DNA of 64,000 nucleotides, taken from positions 741,864-805,863 of the forward strand of contig NW_027043824.1 of assembly GCF_037102585.1 (NCBI RefSeq), in the 5' to 3' direction. Shown piece by piece: positions 55,907 to 64,000 of this stretch; position 1 is the stretch's first letter, and every line of letters starts with the position of its first letter. Source of the stretch: Saccharomycopsis crataegensis (taxonomy: Eukaryota; Ascomycota; Saccharomycetes; Ascoideales; Saccharomycopsidaceae). The position numbers and the translations under genes were made by a program. The notes below the pieces were generated by a model. The model was not told the DNA's origin. It worked only from the letters and a program-made list of their open reading frames with translations, and ran no database searches.

Positions 55907-58202
55907 CTCTCATACCAAAACAAAACAAAGATGTTCAAAAAGTGGAGAATTACAGGCCCATAGCATTAATCAACACAAATTTGAAACTCTTTTCCAGCAT
56001 CATCAACGCCCGTTTGCTCCCGTTCTTGCAAAAAATTATCGGCCCAAATCAAGTTGGTTTCATACCTGAAAGATCCTCCTTCTCTAATATAACAATTTTC
56101 GGTGACTTGCTTTCCAGTTTAATATCCCCACAAGACAAGCCACATGTCAATCATTCTACTAACCACCGAATCATGCTTGCTGACTTTGAAAAGGCTTTTG
56201 ACCAGATTTCCCATCTATACCTTAAAATATTACTTCGAAAACTCAATTTTGGAAAAATGACGGAAACTATTCACGCTATCCTTACCAAAGCCCTCGGAAC
56301 CATTTGCCTAAATAATATTACAGGCCCTTCTTTCCCATTAAGAAACGGAACCCTTCAAGGCAACCCACTTTCACCAACAATTTTCGCGCTAGCCCTTGAA
56401 CCATTTCTAAGAGCCATCCAAAGATTAAATAAAGGATTCAGTTACAACCATAAGATCCAACCAAACATCATCCCCAGAGTCAAATACCTTGCCTATGCAG
56501 ATGATGTTACCTTATTCTTGAGAGATCATAATGACTTCAAAAACACTATGAAGATAATTCAGGCGTTCGAACAAGTCAGTGGTTCTAAATTAAACAAAAG
56601 CAAATCCAGATTAATTGTTCCATGCGATCAAATACCATTCCAGTCCGACTTCCAAATAGATATTGCTGACAATAATTATGAAATCCAATATCTAGGCGTT
56701 AAAATTGGGAATTCGTGTCAAACCTGGCCTAATACTCTCCAAAAAGACATCAGCACCAAATATTACATGACCAACATGAATTCACTACCAATATCAAGTC
56801 AAATAGTCGGATATAACACATATATCTTGTCTAAGCTATATTACCACGAGATTCATGCACCTATGCTTCCAGACCAAATAGATTTGCTAGAACAATCCAT
56901 CAAAAACCAGGTGAACAAAAAACTGAAAATCTCCATGGACACTTTAAAAACAAGCCCATTGAAAGGAGGATATGGCATGGTGGATATCAAAAGCCAATTG
57001 AACTACCGCAAGGCAAAAATCTTTCAACAACTCTTTCTCAAATCTTTAAACCCATATTGCCAGTTACTCCGATTCAAGCTCCAACTAGCAATAAACATGA
57101 TCATCAAACAAAATCTATCCGAGGAAGAGCAGTCGATACAAGGATATATAAAAACCCAATACTGGTGGCGGTTAATATTGGGTGACCAGATCAATATCAA
57201 GAATAAGAGAGACAGCAGGTCCATACTCAACCAGGTTATAAATCTTCCAATGTTCACCACAGCGGAAAAATGTGCTTTTGTGGCTTGGTATAAATTATTG
57301 TCCAAACCAATATCTCAACAACAAACATTGAGCCCAATGAATATCAAACACTCAGACCTTGCCAAGTCCATTCAAGACGGTATACCAACTATCTATCAAA
57401 TGGAGATCCCAAAACTGGTCATGGAGTTTGAACACAAACAGGGAAGCAAGAAAAAAAGAGCCAGAATTGATAAACATAAATTATCCACCACTTTAACCAA
57501 TATCCAAGAAGTCACCCAAACGAAACAAAACTCTTTCTGGAAGAGACTCCACAAAGACCAACATAATAGCCCTGGTTACTTTGAAAACATACACATATAG
57601 CCCTGGTTGCTTTGAAAACATACACATATTCCACTTAGGTGCTGAACAATTTTTTTACCAACATAGAAAATGTCACTATTGCGGGCTCGAAACCGTCTCT
57701 CAAGACCAACAACATGAATCACCAGAACTCCAAGTCAAGATCAAAATGACCCATTTCCTAATTCAATGCCCATTATCAACCGAGTTATGGTCAAGATTGA
57801 AAATCCCAATTCCATTAGCATGGAATAACTTAATCGCTCCCAATTATTCAGAATCAACAATCAAAAAGATCGACCGCTATCTATGCTATCAACGCAAACT
57901 GTCACGCCTAAGATATCATAACCAAATTGATTGGAACACATCAATTAACAACTTGATTTATATCATTACTACTGGGAACTGAATAGTCGATCAAAACAAA
58001 AAAGAAAAAAAAAAATTAACAAAAACAATAACAAAAAAAACATTTTATTTAAATACTAATAATTATCACTAAAGGGTTTTTCACCATATGATATGGTTTT
58101 CCCTAACATATATAATGAGCATTAGCTTATAAGATTTTACATAGATATATATAATTATATATTTATTAATAAATCGAACTTTGAAGGAAAAAAAAAAAAA
58201 AA
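55907..58202 (+). mobile_element. LINE B copy 2, 5'-truncated in ORF2
   Basis: Starts ACTCTCATACCAAAAC, within the RT domain, and runs through the 3' UTR (hairpin 58074-58103) to GAACTTTGAAGG and A15. The gypsy LTR resumes at 58203. Very similar to copy 1 at 44685-49012. Confidence 0.92.
55942..57982 (+). pseudogene. LINE B ORF2 fragment (RT and C-terminus), frameshifted
   Basis: RT motifs from NYRPIALINTNLKLF, through YLAYADDVTLFL, to the C-terminal Cys/His motif are present. A 31-base tandem duplication (57567-57597 and 57598-57628) introduces a TAG at 57598-57600 and shifts the frame; the rest reads on to 57982 in the other frame. The N-terminal endonuclease is missing. Confidence 0.92.
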
Positions 58203-58486
58203 TTCAAATTAGGTGATCACAAAGATGATCCTTTTCTTAAACTAAATAAAGGTGAAAACAAGAGGAATGTTGAATCCTTAAATAAATAAAATGATTGAAA
58301 CTAATAATGGGGTGTTGGACCCGTTCTGGGAATAAAAGGCTAAACATAAGGCGATACGACAAGGATAAGAGATAAGCGGTGGGACATAAAGTGATACCTC
58401 GATGAGGTAATGCAGATCATGGTTTCGTATGGTACCATACCGTTGGTAACCAGGACTAAACCCAACCATGATCCAATAATATAACA
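58203..58486 (-). mobile_element. Gypsy 3' LTR, inner remainder
   Basis: TTCAAATTAGGTGATCACAA to CCAATAATATAACA on plus, matching 62851-63134 of the right LTR almost base for base. It ends directly at the pol stop codon. Confidence 0.93.
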
Positions 58487-61400
58487 TTATCCCCCCTCGG
58501 AGAATGAGTCGTCTCGATCATTATTGTTAGCCAAAAAGTCATCAAGCTCGTCGAGGAGTGTAATCCGTTTCTCATGAGGAATTAAACGGATCCAAGTTTC
58601 GGGGACAGGCACTGGGTCTGCCTTCCCTGGGTACATGACAAGGGCGTAGTCCTTTTCGAGATCAACAATCATTTGGATTTCCGATATGTTTTCCTTGCAC
58701 CACGGGTCGCTTTCCACTTCTGGTAGTATCATGTGGATAGCGTGATATTTCCTCACCCATTGTATATTGGCAGTAATTATCTTCCTGCTTGAGACTTGGA
58801 TTTGGAAGGCGGTGTTATTTAGTACCTTGACGATTTTATACGGACCTTGGAATGGCGGTAAGAACTTTTGCTTGCTAGTTCGGGCTGTTCTGAACGCGTG
58901 GCGGTGTAATAACACATATTCTCCTTCCTTATACTCCACGTCGGAGCGTTTTCTATTCACCTTCGCTGTTGTCTCCTTTTGAGTATCGGCTAATTGTACT
59001 TGAATTGATTCCAAGATCCTTTCTTGCCGATGAACAAATTCGTACCCCCCAATCATAGAGTCATCACCAATCGCGGTGGCCAATGGAATATCATGAATGA
59101 TTTGCCAATATCTTGGATGATAGCCCAAATCAGCAAAAAACGGTGTGGTTCTAATAGCCAGTTGGTACTGAGAGTTGTAGGCAAACTGTGCCATGCCCAA
59201 GTACTTAGCCCATTCAGTCGCGTGAGAAGCAGCCAACGTTCTCATCAATTGAACCAATACCCTGTTGAGTCGTTCGGTCTGGCCATCTGTCTCGGGGTGG
59301 CCAGAGGTGGAGAGATCCTGGGAAACACCTAACATTTTGGTAAGGGTCTTCCACATGTGACTGATGAAGAGTGGGTCTCGATCAGAAATGATGGACATTG
59401 GAAGGCCATGGTCTCGGACAACATAATCCATAAATAAATTAGCAACCGCTTCAGCATCATCGGTTTTCTTATGAGGCACGAACACTGCTCTTTTGGTAAG
59501 TCTATCCACCACCACGAATATTGAATCGAAACCGCGGCTCGGAGTAAAACCTGTTATAAAATCCATAGTAAGGTTAGACCATCTCTGGGCAGGAATCGTT
59601 GGGGTTTGTAGCATTCCCTCCGGGCGTCTATTCGTGGGTTTTACCTTCGTACAAATATCACACTTCTTGACAAACAGGGCAATAGTCTTAAGCATCTTAG
59701 GCCAGTAGAACCCACTCTCCTGTAACTGATATAGCATCTTGGTCGTACCCATATGAAGCGCAGCCTCGGCCGTGTGGACGCCTTGCAATAACCGGTATCT
59801 GGTTTTCCCTCCAGGCACACAAAGCCGGGGTTTGTCAATCGGAGTCATTTGGTAAATGATTTGTCGGCGTCCTGCCAACTCAGCAAACTGATACCGTTGA
59901 ATAATGGATTTTAGTTCTTTCGGACACTCCAATTCCCCGTCAAGGACCTTCCATACTTCGGAAAAATAAGCATCAGCCTTATATTCGTCTTCACCAACCG
60001 AGTCAATAGTCATGGCATTGATTTTCATTCGCGATAAAGCATCAGCAGCTTTATTGGTAACTCCGGGACGGTATTTCACCGTAAAGTTAAAGTCCGCAAT
60101 GAAATCTTGCCATCTGAGCAATCTTTGATTGCCTTCATTCTTGGCGGAATTGAGGTAGGTGAGGGAATGATGGTCAGTTACCACTTCAAATGGAGCGACG
60201 AGGTAGTGACGCCACTTCTTCAATGACTCAATGATGGCTAAAAGTTCCTTCTCCCTGACTGGGTACCTAAGTTGAGCCCCGATAAGGCCCTTCGAAAAGT
60301 AGGCCACCACACCCTCTGTTTTTCCATTCGGGGCCACATGTTCCAACACGGCGCCTAAAGTAAAACCAGAGGCGTCGGTTGTGACTCGGAGTGGCTTGGT
60401 ACTGTCGAAATTCATAAGGACCGGAGCAGAAATCAATTTCCGCTTTAACTCGCCAACCGCGTTCTTTACCTCGTCACTGTATTCTATCTTCCCGTTGACA
60501 TATTGATGGACAGGGCGGGCTAATTCGGCAAAGTGCTCAATAAAACGGCGGTAATAACTGGCTAATCCTATAAAAGAATGAGCTTCTTCCGGGGTGGATA
60601 CCGTAAATCGTTGGATAGCTTCAATTTTCCCAGGCTCCACATGAACACCGGCGGCATCGATCTGATAACCAAGGAACGAGACTTTAGCCAAAAAGAATTC
60701 TGATTTGCGTTTGCTAATAATTAAACCAGCTTTTTGGAGGGTAGATATCACAGCATCGATATGCTTACGATGCTCGGCCTCACTTGTGCTGAAAATCAAT
60801 ACGTCGTCTAAGTAGACGACGCAAAATTCTTCAAGCGGTAAAAGTAATTCATTCATAGCCAGTTGGAACGTGGCAGGAGCATTCGTGAGGCCAAACGGCA
60901 TGCAATTCCAACCGTATTGGCCAAACGGCGTGACCATGGCGGTTTTGTGCCGATCAGCTGGGCTGATGGCGATTTGATGATAACCGGAAACCAAATCAAG
61001 CTTGGAAAATATTTTGGCGTTCTTGATGAGGTCGAGTAGGTCATCTATTCTTGGTAGTGGAAATCTTGACTTGATAGTTATCTCATTTAAGCCTCGGTAA
61101 TCCACACAGAGCCGTTTCGTTCCGTCCTTCTTCTTAACAAAAAGCACTGGGGCGCCATAAGGAGACGCAACCGGAAATATTAACTTTTGCCGGAGTAGTT
61201 CATTAATCTGCGTCTTGAGCTCGGCTCGATCTTGAGGTGAGAGTCGGTATGGAGCTTTGAATGGTGCCTTGGAGTCGCTCAATACATGTATCTCGTGTTT
61301 GACTCTGGTGAAGTTAGATCCTCCTTCTGGTAACTTCAATTGGAAAACATCTGCATATTGTTTAAAAATTTCTTCTTCTTTTGTAGTTCGAACTTTTTCT

Positions 61401-61957
61401 TGTTCTGTAGTCACGTGGTCATCCGCGACCATTTTGACCAAAGCCAAATAACATTCAGTTGACTTACTCTTTAAGAGCCGGTTAGTCTCCTCAGCTGATA
61501 GGAGATTTAGAGTAAGCAGGTTATTGGTTTGATTTTTGTTCTCTTTAATTTCTTGAAATAATGGTAACAATTCCTGATAAAATTGTATGAAAAAAGGGAG
61601 TCCTAAAATGACTTCCTGATCTACGTTCTGGGTGACGAACCCTCTGAAGTTGTAATCGATCTGACATGTATTGCGTGATATACACATGTCAACATTGGAC
61701 CAATAAGCCAACCGTTCATGTGGCTTCCCAAAGGCGTCAAACACCCGACGACTTCTCTTTAACGGAATTTCTTGTAGTCCTAACTTTTCCATGGTGCTCT
61801 TTTTAATGTAATTAGCAGTTGCGCCACAGTCTAATAGGGCGGTTACATTGATTGAACCTACCTTAACATTCATAGTAATGAGGGGTAGGTTGAGAGGGTC
61901 AGCAGTAGTGGTAATACTAGCCAACACAACGGGCTCTGGGTTGTGTCGGCTTACCAG
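58487..61957 (-). CDS. Gypsy Pol polyprotein (PR-RT-RNase H-IN), made by -1 frameshifting from Gag
   Basis: About 1156 aa counted from the frameshift site; there is no ATG at its start. The protease has LLDCGATANYI (Cys replaces the usual Ser/Thr after the catalytic Asp). RT has LPRIDDLLDLIKNAKIFSKLDL, FGLTNAPATFQ and catalytic VYLDDVLIFS. RNase H has TTDASGFTLGAVLEH and VTDHHSLTYL. Integrase has the H2C2 finger (HTAEAALHMG...CDIC) and a DDE core (MDFITGFTPSRGF, SIISDRDPLFIS, GHPETDGQTERLNR). Order PR-RT-RH-IN defines Ty3/gypsy. No chromodomain is obvious at the C-terminus. The stop codon abuts the 3' LTR. Confidence 0.96.
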   Translation of the reverse strand: MVSRHNPEPVVLASITTTADPLNLPLITMNVKVGSINVTALLDCGATANYIKKSTMEKLGLQEIPLKRSRRVFDAFGKPHERLAYWSNVDMCISRNTCQIDYNFRGFVTQNVDQEVILGLPFFIQFYQELLPLFQEIKENKNQTNNLLTLNLLSAEETNRLLKSKSTECYLALVKMVADDHVTTEQEKVRTTKEEEIFKQYADVFQLKLPEGGSNFTRVKHEIHVLSDSKAPFKAPYRLSPQDRAELKTQINELLRQKLIFPVASPYGAPVLFVKKKDGTKRLCVDYRGLNEITIKSRFPLPRIDDLLDLIKNAKIFSKLDLVSGYHQIAISPADRHKTAMVTPFGQYGWNCMPFGLTNAPATFQLAMNELLLPLEEFCVVYLDDVLIFSTSEAEHRKHIDAVISTLQKAGLIISKRKSEFFLAKVSFLGYQIDAAGVHVEPGKIEAIQRFTVSTPEEAHSFIGLASYYRRFIEHFAELARPVHQYVNGKIEYSDEVKNAVGELKRKLISAPVLMNFDSTKPLRVTTDASGFTLGAVLEHVAPNGKTEGVVAYFSKGLIGAQLRYPVREKELLAIIESLKKWRHYLVAPFEVVTDHHSLTYLNSAKNEGNQRLLRWQDFIADFNFTVKYRPGVTNKAADALSRMKINAMTIDSVGEDEYKADAYFSEVWKVLDGELECPKELKSIIQRYQFAELAGRRQIIYQMTPIDKPRLCVPGGKTRYRLLQGVHTAEAALHMGTTKMLYQLQESGFYWPKMLKTIALFVKKCDICTKVKPTNRRPEGMLQTPTIPAQRWSNLTMDFITGFTPSRGFDSIFVVVDRLTKRAVFVPHKKTDDAEAVANLFMDYVVRDHGLPMSIISDRDPLFISHMWKTLTKMLGVSQDLSTSGHPETDGQTERLNRVLVQLMRTLAASHATEWAKYLGMAQFAYNSQYQLAIRTTPFFADLGYHPRYWQIIHDIPLATAIGDDSMIGGYEFVHRQERILESIQVQLADTQKETTAKVNRKRSDVEYKEGEYVLLHRHAFRTARTSKQKFLPPFQGPYKIVKVLNNTAFQIQVSSRKIITANIQWVRKYHAIHMILPEVESDPWCKENISEIQMIVDLEKDYALVMYPGKADPVPVPETWIRLIPHEKRITLLDELDDFLANNNDRDDSFSEGG
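58491..58500 (-). other. Polypurine tract
   Basis: Minus strand CCGAGGGGGG, then ATAA, then the LTR start TGTTATATTA. This is the expected primer site for plus-strand DNA synthesis, overlapping the last pol codons. Confidence 0.75.
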
Positions 61958-61963
61958 TTTTTT
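61921..61963 (-). promoter_or_regulatory. Programmed -1 ribosomal frameshift signal (gag-pol)
   Basis: On the minus strand, A AAA AAC in the Gag frame (61963-61957) is a canonical X XXY YYZ slippery heptamer. A 7-base spacer TGGTAAG contains the Gag stop. A hairpin follows with 10-bp stem CCGACACAAC / GTTGTGTTGG (one G-U pair) and a 9-base loop. The pol frame is open from the heptamer, so a one-base backward slip joins Gag to Pol. Confidence 0.9.
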
Positions 61964-62781
61964 GGCCCTTCAACCATGGCAATATCTTGGAAAGGTTCTT
62001 CGTCCCTTAAGTCTGCGGATTTAATAGCGGCTTGAGCATCACGAAGTTTTGTGCACTGATGGACCATGTGTCCTTCCTCCTGACATAAGTAGCAGCGCAA
62101 AACCCTTCTTGGGCCACTTGGACCCCTAGGTCCTTGAGATTGAGGCAATGCGTTGATACGGGTCCTCTTCGGAGGGGTCTCCCTCATGCTTGATCGGTAT
62201 GATGGTTGGGTCCGAGTACCAGCAAAAACCTTCATCGCCAAGGGCGCGCCGAAAGAAGCCATATCGAGGATGTCAGCATAACGTTGAGCCTCTATAAAAC
62301 CGCGGGGCTCCTTAGCGACAACATGAATTCTCATGTCTCTCTTGAGCCCCTGTATGTAGGTGGCCAAGAGATGGGCGGGGTTTGGGTTGTCTAATTGATT
62401 AACCAAACGGTCGAAGCTCCGATTGTAGGCGTTGACGGACGTGGTTTGGGACAATTCTGCGAGTTGATTGAGAAGCATCTGCTGGAAGTTTGCCGGTAAA
62501 AAGTAGGCTCTGAAACTGGTGAGCATGTCACTGAGATCGGAATCGGTTGACTTTTCATCAGCCGTGGCTAAAAACTTCGCATACCAGGTCATCGCATCCC
62601 CCCGGAGTTTCACCGAAATCAAAAGGAGTTTTCCCTCTCGGGATCCGGATAGTTTGGGCATAATAATCTTAAAGTGATCCATCCAAGAGAGAATCAATGA
62701 TAGGTCGTCGGATCCGTCGTCGGATCCGTCGTAGACCGGCATGTTGTTCAACAACAACTTTTCGCGTTCCGCGTTATTCAT
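61951..62781 (-). CDS. Gypsy Gag
   Basis: 276 aa. The capsid-like region (ILSWMDHFKIIMPKLSG, GDAMTWYAKFL, SFRAYFLPANFQQMLLNQL, NPAHLLATYIQGLK) matches retrotransposon gag domains. A basic segment follows, and then one zinc knuckle CYLCQEEGHMVHQC (about residues 229-242). The ATG lies 12 bases after the PBS. The stop sits within the frameshift signal. Confidence 0.95.
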   Translation of the reverse strand: MNNAEREKLLLNNMPVYDGSDDGSDDLSLILSWMDHFKIIMPKLSGSREGKLLLISVKLRGDAMTWYAKFLATADEKSTDSDLSDMLTSFRAYFLPANFQQMLLNQLAELSQTTSVNAYNRSFDRLVNQLDNPNPAHLLATYIQGLKRDMRIHVVAKEPRGFIEAQRYADILDMASFGAPLAMKVFAGTRTQPSYRSSMRETPPKRTRINALPQSQGPRGPSGPRRVLRCYLCQEEGHMVHQCTKLRDAQAAIKSADLRDEEPFQDIAMVEGPKNW

Positions 62782-62793
62782 TTTAAACCTAGT

Positions 62794-62803
62794 GGTGCTA
62801 CCA
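62794..62803 (-). other. Primer-binding site
   Basis: Minus strand TGGTAGCACC two bases after the 5' LTR end. It resembles the yeast initiator tRNA-Met-complementary PBS (TGGTAGCGCC of Ty1) with one difference; the host's tRNA-Met sequence is needed to confirm. Confidence 0.65.
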
Positions 62804-62805
62804 AA

Positions 62806-63134
62806 TGTTACACTCTGCTTCTTGTCGATGATTGTTCTCGACCAAGAAGATTCAAATTAGGTGATCACAAAGATGATCCTTTTCTTAAACTAAATAAAGG
62901 TGAAAACAAGAGGAATGTTGAATCCTTAAATAAATAAAATGATTGAAACTAATAATGGGGTGTTGGACCCGTTCTGGGAATAAAAGGCTAAACATAAGGC
63001 GATACGACAAGGATAAGAAATAAGCGGTGGGACATAAAGTGATACCTCGATGAGGTAATGCAGATCATGGTTTCGTATGGTACCATACCGTTGGTAACCA
63101 GGACTCAACCCAACCATGATCCAATAATATAACA
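62806..63134 (-). mobile_element. Gypsy 5' LTR, intact reference copy
   Basis: 329 bases, ends TGTTA/TAACA. Both sites that are occupied by LINEs in other copies (after base 45 at 62850/62851, and 44 bases from the other end at 63090/63091) are empty here. Confidence 0.95.
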
Positions 63135-63139
63135 AAATG

Positions 63140-63184
63140 TGTTACACTTTGCTTTTTGTACATGATTGTTCTTGACCAAGAAGA
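63140..63184 (+). mobile_element. Older LTR end (45 bp) displaced by the gypsy insertion
   Basis: TGTTACACTTTGCTTTTTGT ... ACCAAGAAGA, with several changes from the young LTR. It lies directly after the AAATG target duplication, so before the gypsy inserted it stood 12 bases from tRNA-Arg. It is again cut at base 45, by LINE A. Confidence 0.85.
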
Positions 63185-63936
63185 GCAATTTATGGAAGAA
63201 TCCATTCCACCAATTGGGATTAATATCCAAAGAAAGAGATGATGATTATGAAAATATTCAAACTACCACACCAGCTATCAACAGAAAGCATCAAATCACC
63301 CCTCCTCCGGTTAATCAAGTTAGAAAGGCCTCCAAAAAGAAGGCATCCGTCAAACCAAAGAAAATCCTTCAAAGGGAGAAACCAGCTGAAACCAAGCAAG
63401 AGTCAGCCAAACCAGGAATTAAGTTGAATGTGTTTAGATCCCATCCAATTACCCCAAAATCTAATCAAACCTTGTCCAACCCAACTTCTACCCCAGCTTC
63501 TACCCCAAAATCTACCCCAAAATCTACCCCAATCTCTACCCCAATTTTGACCAAAATTAACACCACCAAGCCTTCAGCACCAAAACCATTTGTACCAAAA
63601 TCTATTAAGTTAGTCATTAAAGACCCACACCCATCAGTGACATCAAAACTGGCACAAACTGGCTCTAAAGAGCCAACCCTGTCTGAATCAAGTGCAGAAC
63701 CTGATAATGATAATGACGAAGAATATGATGAGGAGTATGAAAATGATGGAGAATACATCTATGATGCAAAAGACGAATATGAGGATTCAGAAGAATATGA
63801 GGAGGATGAAATGCTACTGGGTGATGAAATTCCAGTACATGAGAAAACAGAATTAACACCAACCAATGATGATTTGTCAACTCTGGAAGCTGAAGCAACC
63901 AGAAACAAACAGACAAATCAAAATTCCAATGAATAA
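63185..63936 (+). pseudogene. LINE A ORF1, C-terminal fragment (copy 5)
   Basis: About 250 codons to the normal stop, with the Thr/Pro repeat and the acidic tail. The frame stays open into the LTR end on the left (to 63166) but has no ATG. Confidence 0.88.
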
Positions 63937-63941
63937 ACATA

Positions 63942-64000
63942 ATGATTATTAAAATCAATACTCAAAATATACAACGGAGTCGTATCAGCGACCAGTTGGT
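63942..64000 (+). CDS. LINE A ORF2, start only (cut by window end)
   Basis: ATG at 63942, 5 bases after the ORF1 stop, followed by the first ~19 codons (IIKINTQNIQRSRISDQLV) identical to copies 1 and 2. Confidence 0.85.
   Translation, partial: MIIKINTQNIQRSRISDQL

Larger units (their letters stand above)
54631..63134 (-). mobile_element. Complete Ty3/gypsy retrotransposon (left LTR interrupted by LINEs)
   Basis: Minus-strand order is 5' LTR (62806-63134), PBS, gag, pol by -1 frameshift, PPT and 3' LTR. The 3' LTR is split into 58203-58486 and 54631-54675 by 3.5 kb of head-to-tail retroposons. Both outer flanks carry AAATG (54626-54630 and 63135-63139), a perfect 5-bp target duplication. This shows the whole block is one insertion, 12 bp upstream of tRNA-Arg. 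The two LTRs are almost identical and both ORFs are intact, so the insertion is young. Confidence 0.93.
63185..64000 (+). mobile_element. LINE A copy 5, 5'-truncated, running off the window
   Basis: Begins inside ORF1 (SNLWKNPFHQLGL) and continues with near identity to copies 1 and 2, with a few substitutions. The ORF2 start is at 63942. Confidence 0.9.

Noticed and set aside
58278-58487. 69-codon ORF, repeated at 62926-63135
   Set aside because: Lies wholly within the gypsy LTRs and recurs only because the LTRs are identical.

Overview
The window looks like nuclear DNA of an ascomycete budding yeast (Saccharomycotina). The genes are compact and AT-rich, introns are nearly absent, and the one clear spliceosomal intron has a TACTAAC branch point. 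The host proteins (Ran GTPase-activating protein, mitochondrial rhomboid, separase, clathrin heavy chain, cullin-3) have fungal lengths and motifs. L1-type LINEs resembling the Zorro elements of Candida species suggest a Candida/Debaryomyces relative. If the species belongs to the CTG-Ser clade, residues encoded by CTG and read here as Leu would be Ser; the sequence alone does not settle this.

The left part (about 1-26.6 kb) is mostly ordinary single-copy gene space: RNA1 (+), PCP1 (+), a secreted RNase T2 (-), a probable GTF1/GatF (-) divergent from ESP1 (+), tRNA-Gly, an unrecognised ORF (-), CHC1 (+), a flavin-reductase-like protein (-), and CUL3 (+) with a 14-codon first exon. A 2.5 kb relic patch at 13.3-15.9 kb holds LINE tails and a solo LTR.

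The right part (about 26.6-64 kb) is a dense transposon cluster around six tRNA genes (Glu, Gln, Leu, Ser, Ile, Arg). It contains: (1) several copies of two Zorro-like LINEs, called LINE A and LINE B here, each with some intact ORFs but no copy with every ORF intact; (2) a complete Ty3/gypsy element inserted 12 bp upstream of tRNA-Arg, with LTRs, PBS, PPT, gag, pol and a textbook -1 frameshift signal; (3) a decayed second gypsy element; (4) four solo LTRs of a third family; (5) PIF/Harbinger transposase relics with a heat-shock-element-like repeat array; (6) a tRNA-derived SINE-like unit; (7) a retroposon ending in (ATTC)n instead of poly(A).

The most interesting pattern is architectural. Ty3-like LTR ends sit at fixed distances (10 or 12 bp) upstream of tRNA genes. 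LINEs, the SINE and other poly(A)-tailed units then lie 44-50 bp inside those LTR ends, always reading away from the LTR end and often joined head-to-tail at one another's poly(A) tails. The result is nested retroposon 'trains' anchored at tRNA genes.
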